Assembly (NCBI RefSeq): GCF_038502225.1
Contig: NC_091378.1
Coordinates: 10,165,369-10,229,368, forward strand
From: Cherax quadricarinatus
Taxonomy: Eukaryota; Arthropoda; Malacostraca; Decapoda; Parastacidae
DNA length: 64,000 bases
Reading direction: 5' to 3'
A program made the position numbers and the translations under genes. The notes under the pieces are model-generated. The model made no database searches and was not told where the DNA came from. It was given only the letters and a program-made list of their open reading frames with translations. How positions within the stretch are numbered: position 1 is the stretch's first letter; every line of letters starts with the position of its first letter. Positions 43,157 to 50,467 of this stretch are shown piece by piece.

Positions 43157-43817
43157 AAAAACAATGTTTGGGTGGCTTCAAGCTTGATATTAAGACTGCA
43201 TGTCCAACTCTGGCCTTGTCAGCATCAAAGTAATTGTCTGCTAAGACACGTAAGGCTATTTGATAATTGCCTTTAACCACCGGAAATGACTTAATCAGTT
43301 CATAGGGTTCTCCCTTCACAAGACATTTAAGATAATTAAACTTAGCAATCTCATCTATGTCAGTTCGTGAATTTACTATGGATTGAAAACCACTAATGAA
43401 TTCTTCATAATTATGACCTTGGAAAATAGGTAATGACAATGTAGGTAAGCTTGGTAATGGGACACTTGTTGTTACAGTTGTAACAGGTGTTGGACCACTA
43501 GTTACAGTAGGTCTCTGTGACAGAGTTTTGCGGCAGATAGCCTGTACTCCTGTCCACCTTAACTGTTGATTACTAAAAGTATCCAAAACATTTTTAATTT
43601 CATCCTCAGATGGATCTGATTCAAGAAATTTATTTTCATAATGTGTATAGTCTGAATTAATTATTTCCAGACGTCGTGTAAGTAATTTAAATTTGACCTC
43701 AAGATCATCAAAATCTATGTTTGTATCTTGAGTTAATCCTATACACACTGAAAATAGATTTTCTAATTGTGTTATCTTAGTCTGTAAAGACTGAAACTGA
43801 GTTTTCAAACAAGCCAT
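43157..43817 (-). CDS. BEL/Pao Gag N-terminal part (interrupted by LINE)
   Basis: 220 codons from ATG at 43817. A coiled-coil-like N-terminal region (MACLKTQFQSLQTKITQLEN) is followed by PSLPTLSLPIFQGHNYEEF and a capsid-like segment (FNYLKCLVKGEPYELI, VLADNYFD). The L-P-x-F-x-G motif near the capsid start is characteristic of BEL/Pao and related Gag proteins. The gene is cut at 43157 by the nested LINE and resumes at 37399. Confidence 0.88.
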
Positions 43818-44622
43818 TTTAATGGTATACTGAAAATTCTAGCGCCACACTTAGAGTGTTAGAAAACACTGTACTGCTATAAACAGCTGAGTTTTTGTTA
43901 TGCTTAAGTCAGCAATAATCGAGTCAGACACTACTGACCCACTAAGCTTAACCTCAGGGTCAATGACCATGAAGGGTACACAGTACATATGGCTGGTGTT
44001 TATGGCTTGAGTTTGCTATGTCAGCCTGACCACGATGATTAATCGTAAATAACGATGTTATACACTTCATTCACTATACACTATAAATGCCACTGTATAA
44101 CTGTAAATCACACGTGAATATTACTTACACATATATAAAGGTCACTGTTAATATATATATATGAAAGCTTACACTTTTATATATAGTTCCTTTAATATAA
44201 TAGGTATATCTGTAAGAAACAAACTTTAACACAATCTTGTCTCTTAATTTCTGTCTATAAACATTATAACCACTATGTGTATATACACTCAGACAAGCCG
44301 AACATCACTTGGGTTGTTGTCTTAATCAGCACTTCTTCGAGTTTGGAGCAGTGGATGCCGGGTGCCATCCCCCGTTTTCTTGTTGGGTGAGTCACCCAGC
44401 TCCCGTTTTCTTTGGGTGAACGCTGGGTGAGCGCCCGTTTTCTTTTGGCTGCCCATTCTCTGTGATTGAGTCTGGAGGGACTCATTTATACTGATTTAAA
44501 TTGTAAAACACTAGTTTTACAGCTTTTTTCGAAGAACCTTGGCTCGTAGGTTATTTGTACACTGTAGTACAACATATCTGGACCACAGTGTGGCCTTTAT
44601 CTGGTTCGAGCACGACCAATTA
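43818..44622 (-). other. BEL/Pao leader between 5' LTR and gag
   Basis: About 800 bp non-coding. On the minus strand it starts TAATTGGTCGTGCTCGAACC. The TGG-start segment is a primer-binding-site candidate, but I cannot name the tRNA. Repeated GGGTGA and CCCGTTTTCTT patches occur at 44370-44455. Confidence 0.6.
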
Positions 44623-45686
44623 TGTTGAGAAATGGCATTACCAGCTAAGTTTAAAGAGTTTTTACTTAACTTAGAAAGACAGCTCATCGCCTGCACACCC
44701 GCCCCTGCAGACGAGGTCTTGAGAAGCTGTCGAAGTCATCTCTCAACGGGCTTTAATGAGTTATAATTTGTAAGATTATAAATTACCCCTAGGGGGTGTT
44801 ATGTCAGCATATTTCATTCACTGATGGCTGACAAATTACATACTTGTTTGGACTCAAAAGTCCGCACCTTACTGCCGACTATAGGTTGATTACAAACTCC
44901 TTGCGACTCAAGAACTGCGCAATCTCCCGTACTACAAGAAATTCGTAACCTACCTTGCTCTTGTAGCGTGAGCTATGGTGTTCTTCACACCTTCGACAGA
45001 TATCGGTGACTTGATAGAAGCTGAAGTGTCTTGGATGTCCACGTCTTCCATAGTCTAGGAATACGCTCACTGGTACAATATGTTCCACAAGATTTGTCTT
45101 TATTATTTACAATCTTATCACTAAAGAAGCTGATCACACTTCTCTTAAGTGTTTATTGTGTTTTATGAGATACTTTGTTCACACTAACGCACAGATCGTT
45201 CTTTGTTGGTTATCCTGGCATCAGTGTCACTCTCAGTAGAGTCAAAAGTAATCTGAAGATGCCACAGCACCCCATGCCATCACTGCCCCTTGCACAAAAA
45301 AAAAAAGCTGACATAGTACTTTTGCTTCCTTGCCACTTCCTCGATGAAGCAAAGCAGAATGTTTGATTCTTGCTGTCTTAAGCATAGACAACAATGTCCA
45401 CTATCTTTACTATGGTAACAAAGTGGGAGCAGGATTTTCCTTAATTGTCCTGCTAAAGTAAGAGATGTACTGTCTCTTATTAAAATACACTCTGCAACAC
45501 TGGACTGCAAGGAGCAACGGTCGCTTGACCACGTCGCATACTCGTACGGCATCTGTGATCAATTACTCACTGCAGCAGTAAACAAGACGCTTGCCCCTTC
45601 TGAGAGGGCTGGGCCCCTCAAGGCTGAAAGGGCTGAAAGGGGCTGAAGGGGGCTGATACCCCCCTCCTGGAGAAAATTTCTCCACA
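44623..45686 (-). repeat. BEL/Pao 5' LTR
   Basis: 1064 bp, about 98% identical to 31669-32731. Differences include an extra GTAA near 45460 and a shorter A run near 45297. Confidence 0.95.
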
Positions 45687-45826
45687 GGACAGTTGGTCCC
45701 AAAGATGAGGGGGTTCTTGTACCTCCTCCCATGGGAGACTTACGTCTCGAGACACTCCCCAGATACGGGGCCAAGGCCGGGCCACCACTACTTGGAAAAG
45801 ACATGGGCCGGGAGAATACCGGCGAA
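45687..45826 (+). repeat. Palindromic dispersed repeat, copy 3, right half
   Basis: GGACAGTTGGTCCCAAAGATGAGG onward, in two blocks with the left half at 31525-31668. It ends GGCGAATAAAAAAAAA, where other copies have GCGAATCTTTAATAATAA. Confidence 0.85.
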
Positions 45827-45934
45827 TAAAAAAAAATGACATCTCTACATTATTTACCATCGTTGAACCCACACCTGGGTGTGGGTTCAGCTCAAACTCG
45901 TCAAGAAAGTGTAAGGGTCCCAGAGCAATCAGCA

Positions 45935-46332
45935 GCAGTTAAGTGAAATCAACGTGACGATTATGGAGCACAGGAGGGATAGGGAGGACATGATAACGAC
46001 ATATAAAATATTGAGAGCAGTTGACAAGGTGAATAGGGACAGAATGTTTCAGAGATGGGACACAGGAACAACGGGTCACAACTTAAAGTTGAAAACTCAG
46101 ATGAATCACAGGGATGTTAGGAAATATTTTTTCAGTCATAGAGTTGTCAGGAAGTGGAACAATATGGAGAGTGATGCAGTGGAGGAAGGATCCATAAATA
46201 ACTTTAAGAAGAGGTACGATATGCCTCTTGGAGCAGGCAGAGAGTGGACATAGTAGTGATCAGCTAAAAGGCAGGGACGGGAGCTGCGATTCAAACCCTA
46301 CAACCACAAATAAGTTGATTACACAAAGATAC

Positions 46333-46335
<3 letters not shown>
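45935..46335 (+). pseudogene. CR1-like LINE 3' end fragment
   Basis: Encodes the end of the CR1-like ORF2: MITTYKILRAVDKV, RDRMFQRWDTG, HRDVRKYFFSHRVVRKWN and NNFKKRYD, matching residues 800-870 of the copy at 50468-53104. The 3' UTR part (AAACCCTACAACCACAAATA) ends in a decayed ACAC region and then (TA)n. It is plus-strand, opposite to the other copies of this family in the window. Confidence 0.85.

Positions 46336-46338
<3 letters not shown>

Positions 46339-46429
<91 letters not shown>
46339..46429 (+). repeat. (TA)n microsatellite
   Basis: About 45 TA units between a CR1-like 3' end and an RTE 3' fragment. Confidence 0.95.
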
Positions 46430-46431
<2 letters not shown>

Positions 46432-46435
46432 CTCA

Positions 46436-46924
46436 GCCAGAGGGCTGAGGAAGGGTTGTTGAGGTGGTTCAGACATGTAGAGAGAATGGAGCGAAACAGA
46501 ATGACTTCAAGAGTGTATCAGTCTGTAGTGGAAGGAAGGCGGGGTAGGGGTCGGCCTAGGAAAGGTTGGAGGGAGGGGGTAAAGGAGGTTTTGTGTGTGA
46601 GGGGCTTGGACTTCCAGCAGGCGTGCGTGAGCGTGTTTGATAGGAGTGAATGGAGACGAATTGTTTTTAATACTTGACGTGCTGTTGGAGTGTGAGCAAA
46701 GTAACATTTATGAAGGGGTTCAGGGAAACCGGCAGGCCGGACTTGAGTCCTGGAGATGGGAAGTACAGTGCCTGCACTCTGAAGGAGGGGTGTTAATGTT
46801 GCAGTTAAAAACTGTAGTGTAAAGCACCCTTCTGGCAAGACAGTGATGGAGTGAATGATGGTGAAAGTTTTTCTTTTTCGGGCCACCCTGCCTTGGTGGG
46901 AATCGGACAGTGTGATAATAAAAA

Positions 46925-46930
<6 letters not shown>
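46436..46930 (+). mobile_element. RTE 3' end fragment (copy C)
   Basis: Starts at CAGAGGGCTGAGGAAGGG (ORF C-terminus, [30 protein letters not shown]) and covers the whole 3' UTR to GATAATAAAAAAATA. Corresponds to 13800-14297 of copy A. Severely 5'-truncated, flanked by (TA)n on both sides. Confidence 0.9.

Positions 46931-46967
<37 letters not shown>
46931..46967 (+). repeat. (TA)n microsatellite
   Basis: Short TA tract between the RTE tail and the solo LTR. Confidence 0.9.
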
Positions 46968-46972
<5 letters not shown>

Positions 46973-48020
46973 AGGATAATGCTACAAGCTAAGTTAAAGA
47001 TTAAGTAGTGAACTGTAGGGAAACTTAGCTTGATAGACAGCTTTCGCCTACACAGCCATCCCTGCAGGCGATGTCTTGAGAAGCTGCCATATGCATCCCT
47101 CAATGGGCTGGATATTAAAATATGGGTGAGTAGAATTACCCCTAGGGGGTGTTATGTCACCATATCTCAGAAACTGATTGCTGACTAGAATACTCACTTG
47201 TGTGAACTCAAAAGTCTGCACCTCACCAGGGTTTTGGTAAGTTGCTAGATCATATCTTTGTTCTGAACTGCACAGTCAATGGAACTTCAATACTTTCTAG
47301 TATACTTACCTGGGTGTATGTATCAGACCCTTACTCCAAGATATCAGTGTCTTCATTGAAGAATAGTGTTCTTTGAAGAATGTCGCACTACACTTTGTTG
47401 GATCGCAACACTCGTTTGTTTATTCACAATCTTATCATTAAATAAGCTGATTACACTTCTCTGTAAATGTTTACATGTGTTTTTTTAGACTTTTTTTTTT
47501 TTGCACAAAAACTCGTGGATCAGTGTTCTTCGTTGGTTATCCCGGCATCAATGTATCCCCCAGCAGGGTCAAAAGCAATCTAACCCCATAGCCTCCTACG
47601 CTGCCGCAATGCCCCTAGCACATAAAGGAAAAGTTGACCTAGCACATTTCCCCTCCATGCCAAACATCTACCAGGAAGCAAAGCAGAATGCTTGATTCTT
47701 GCTGTGTAAGCCTAGACAACAATGTACACTATCTTTACATGGTAATAAAGTGGGTACAGGATTTTCCTTAAGTGTCCTGTTAAGGTAAGAGATTGAATGT
47801 ATCTTATTTAAACCGCACACTTGCAGCAGTGGTCTCTTGCAAAGAGCCGCATGACCATGTAACTGGTACACACTGGTTAAATATCTGCTGGTAATTACTT
47901 GATATAGCAATTAACAAGATGCTTGCCCCTTCTGAGAGGGCTGGGCCCCTTAGTGCTGAAAAGGGCTGAAAGGGGCTGAAGGGGGCTGATACCCCCGTCC
48001 TGGAGAAAATTTTCTCTACA
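46968..48020 (-). repeat. Solo LTR of a related BEL/Pao subfamily
   Basis: Aligns along its whole length with the LTRs of the BEL element but with much divergence: GCTAAGTTAAAGA, CTGCAGGCGATGTCTTGAGAAGCTG, ACCCCTAGGGGGTGTTATGTCA, AAGCTGATTACACTTCTC and the end GGAGAAAATTTTCTCTACA. No internal region is present, so it is a solo LTR left by recombination. It sits within a TA-rich microsatellite; the target duplication cannot be told from TA repeats. Confidence 0.85.
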
Positions 48021-48082
48021 AATATATATATATATATACATATATATGTATATATACATATATATATGTATATATACATATA

Positions 48083-48116
<34 letters not shown>

Positions 48117-48195
48117 CATATATATACATATATACATATATATATACATATATATATACATATATACATATATATATACATATATACATATATAT

Positions 48196-48270
<75 letters not shown>
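48021..48270 (+). repeat. (TA)n / TATATACA compound microsatellite
   Basis: Alternating TATATA and CATATATA/GTATATA units. Open frames of IY repeats here are artefacts. Confidence 0.95.
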
Positions 48271-48271
<1 letters not shown>

Positions 48272-48740
48272 CTTTCTTTCTTTCAACACACCGGCCGTAT
48301 CCCACCGAGGCGGGGTGGCCCAAAAGGAAAAACGAAAGTTTCTCCTTTTACATTTAGTAATATATACAGGAGAAGAGGTTACTAGCCCCTTGCTCCCGGC
48401 ATTTTAGTTGCCTCTTACAACACGCATGGCTTACGGAGGAAGAATTCTGTTCCACTTCCCCATGGAGATAAGAGGAAATAAACAAGAATAAGAACTAGAA
48501 AGAAAATAGAAGAAAACCCAGAGGGGTGTGTATATATGTGCTTGTACATGTATGTGTAGTGTGACCTAAGTGTAAGTAGAAGTAGCAAGACGTACCTGAA
48601 ATCTTGCATGTTCATGAGACAGAAAAAAGGACACCAGCAATCCTACCATCATGTAAAACAATTACAGGCTTTCGTTTTACACTCACTTGGCAGGACGGTA
48701 GTACCTCCCTGGGCGGTTGCTGTCTACCAACCTACTACCT

Positions 48741-48744
<4 letters not shown>
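48271..48744 (-). mobile_element. RTE-derived non-autonomous element
   Basis: On the minus strand it starts TAGGTAGTAGGTTGG and follows the RTE 5' UTR (CAACCGCCCAGGGAGGTACT, TGATGGTAGGATTGCTGG, CCATGGGGAAGTGGAAC, CCGGGAGCAAGGGGCTAGTAACC). It then passes directly to the RTE 3' end (TTCCTTTTGGGCCACCCCGCC, TCGGTGGGATACGG) and a (TTTC)n-like tail. The whole endonuclease/RT ORF is missing, so it would depend on RTE enzymes in trans. Confidence 0.85.
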
Positions 48745-48815
<71 letters not shown>

Positions 48816-48840
48816 ATGTGTGTGTGTATGTGTGTGTGTG
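48745..48840 (+). repeat. (TA)n(TG)n compound microsatellite
   Basis: About 24 TA units followed by about 22 TG units with TATG interruptions. Confidence 0.95.
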
Positions 48841-49006
48841 TACTTACCTAGTTGAGGTTGCAGGGGTCGAGTCCTAGCTCCTGTGTATGTTGTATGTGTG
48901 TGTACTCACCTAGTTGTACTCGCCTAGTTGTGGTTTCAGGGGTTGAGCATAGCTCCTGGCCCTGCCTCTTCACTGGCCGCTACTGTGTGTGTGTGTGTGT
49001 GTGTAT
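48838..49006 (-). mobile_element. CR1-like LINE 3'-tail relics with (GT)n
   Basis: Two or three short pieces of the CR1-like 3' end: TACTTACCTAGTTGAGGTTGC (48840), TACTCACCTAGTTGTACTCG and GGGGTTGAGCATAGCTCCTGGC with CCTCTTCACTGGCCGCTACT (48902-48984). Each is next to (TG)n. They correspond to 50388-50470. Confidence 0.8.
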
Positions 49007-49079
49007 GCAGTAAGGTCACAGTAAACAGGTCATATCACAATATGCAGAACAACCACTGTGAAAAAAATAGTGAAATTTC

Positions 49080-49740
49080 ATGCTTATTTGCAGCCAAGAG
49101 TTCATTGATGAAGAAATCTTGAAGATTAATGAAATAGCTTATGATCTAAAATACCCGAAACACTTAATTGATAATGATAAATCCTTTAAAAATGCTAAAA
49201 ATACTTTTTTGTAATTCAAAAAAGGGCAACCAACCCTATTTAAGTAAAAATATGTTGGCTCTCCCTTACCATGAGAACTTTCTTGATATACCGTTTCTGC
49301 TTAAGAATTCTAATGTCAAAATCTTGATACAGTAAAAAAACTTTTGATAAAAAAATCCCTTTAAAATGCTGCTGGGTGTGTCTACAAGATTCCAGTTGAT
49401 GAAGTTTATTACGGTCATACTGGGAAAAGTCTCGAACTAAGATTACAACAACATATATTTAGCATTAAAAGTGGACAAGATTCTAATGCTCTGTTTATTC
49501 ATGCGAGAGATTTTAACCATCCAATTGATTTTCAAATGCCGAGAAAATTATATCAAGGAGGCCTATGGTCGAAATATAACAGAATCAAGTTTCATAAAAA
49601 AAGTTTTGAAATTAATATGAATATTGCTTTAGAATTATACAGATTTGATTTATTTATATTTAAAAACATTTGGGAAAAAATTTAAGATACATTAGACAAT
49701 TTAAAATTTTAAAGCTTGGGTAGAATATAAGCTGTGTTTG
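49080..49740 (+). pseudogene. Decayed Penelope-like 3' fragment
   Basis: Follows the intact Penelope copy from about 29510 to 30165. Aligned pieces are AGAGTTCATTGATGAAGAAAT, ATGTTGGCTCTCCCTTACCATG, GAAGTTTATTACGGTCATACTGG (GIY-YIG region), TTTATTCATGCGAGAGATTTT and AGCTTGGGTAGAATA. Deletions and frameshifts are many. It includes a (YIG-type) VYYGHTGKSLELRL reading. It ends before the pLTR hairpin. Confidence 0.85.
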
Positions 49741-49981
49741 ACAGCTCCTTGGCTACAAACCAACGTTACCATAAAAAGGTCAGATATTTTAAGCTGACAG
49801 CAGGGTGTAATCTCATCCTTACATGCCTTTCTGTTGATCTTTTGTTTTTCATTATCTTTTGTTTTTACACTATAGATAAATAGAGACAGATAGATAATGC
49901 ACAAATATGGAAGAGAGGAAGAGAGACAGATTCATACATATACATATATATATTTATTAATGAAATCCATTTCTGTGACAG
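49741..49981 (+). other. Intron end upstream of host exon
   Basis: Unique AT-rich sequence that leads to the acceptor TTTCTGTGACAG at 49970-49981. The upstream stretch TATATATATTTATTAATG could hold the branch site. Confidence 0.5.
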
Positions 49982-50142
49982 ACATGCAGGTGGTGACAAA
50001 GAACCACTATCGCTCACATCCGCTGGCTCTGTGGAACCACCTCATCCCTAACCTGATTAAGTCGACGCGTATCATGACGGATCAAGGAACTCTGCCTCAC
50101 CTACCAGGAGCTACACCTCCTACCATCACACTCGTCCCCACG
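49982..50142 (+). CDS. Exon of neuroligin-like gene (end of cholinesterase-like domain)
   Basis: Acceptor AG at 49980-49981. Taking one G from the upstream exon, the frame reads DMQVVTKNHYRSHPLALWN then HLIPNLIKSTRIM and DQGTLPHLPGATPP. The pattern H-Y-R-x-H-x-L-x-L-W-x-x-L-I-P-x-L is the end of the cholinesterase-like domain in neuroligins. The following proline-threonine-rich stretch fits the linker before the transmembrane segment. A donor GTCAGA at 50143 is the likely exon end. If it is not used, the frame runs to 50238 through a poly-T-encoded hydrophobic stretch. Transmembrane and cytoplasmic exons are not visible in the window and are expected downstream. Confidence 0.8.
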
Positions 50143-50356
50143 GTCAGACTTCTCTTTGGAATTTTTGTATATTTTTTTTTTTTTTTACGGTGGAGGATAC
50201 GAGCTGTTATCTTGAGTTCTAAGATTGGTCTTCTGTAAGATAGATTACAATATATTTCCTTTTCCAAGAATGCCACGTACAGTACTTGGCTAGCACGTAC
50301 GTATGTGCCCTGATTACAGAATTCTGACTTATAAAAGGGTAGTGTTTTCCCTCTAT

Positions 50357-50359
<3 letters not shown>
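50143..50359 (+). other. Start of next intron
   Basis: Unique sequence with a T17 run (about 50170). No further exon recognised before the CR1-like element. Confidence 0.5.

Positions 50360-50387
<28 letters not shown>
50360..50387 (+). repeat. (GT)n at 3' end of CR1-like LINE
   Basis: About 14 GT units joined to TACTCACCTAATTG, the (inverted) 3' end of the LINE. Confidence 0.93.
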
Positions 50388-50390
<3 letters not shown>

Positions 50391-50467
50391 CACCTAATTG
50401 TACTCACCTAATTGTGGTTGCAGGGGTCGAGACTCAGCTCCTGGCCCCGCCTCTTCACTGATCGCTA

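Larger units (their letters stand above)
31669..45686 (-). mobile_element. BEL/Pao LTR retrotransposon, complete, with nested LINE
   Basis: 14.0 kb in total, about 8.3 kb without the nested Tx1-like LINE. LTRs at 45686-44623 (5') and 32731-31669 (3'), flanked by the 5-bp direct repeat GGACA, a normal BEL/Pao duplication length. Order on the minus strand: 5' LTR, leader with a TGGTCGTGCTCGAACC segment two bases after the LTR (primer-binding-site candidate), gag with CCHC knuckles, aspartic protease, RT, RNase H, integrase, 3' LTR. The LTRs differ at roughly 20 positions plus small indels (about 98% identity). Coding parts carry a few small frameshifts. No clear polypurine tract precedes the 3' LTR. 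Confidence 0.95.
16810..49981 (+). other. 33,172-bp GT-AG intron of the neuroligin-like gene
   Basis: Begins GTAAAG and ends TTTCTGTGACAG. It joins two exons with compatible phase (1). It holds the RTE copy B, the Penelope pair, the complete BEL/Pao element with nested Tx1, the non-coding LTR element, SINEs and most microsatellites. A missing exon inside the intron cannot be excluded, but the encoded proteins join without an obvious gap in the family pattern. Confidence 0.7.

Noticed and set aside
48046..48407. IY-rich frames at 10.7, 23.1, 46.3 and 48.0-48.4 kb
   Set aside because: Translation of (TA)n tracts.
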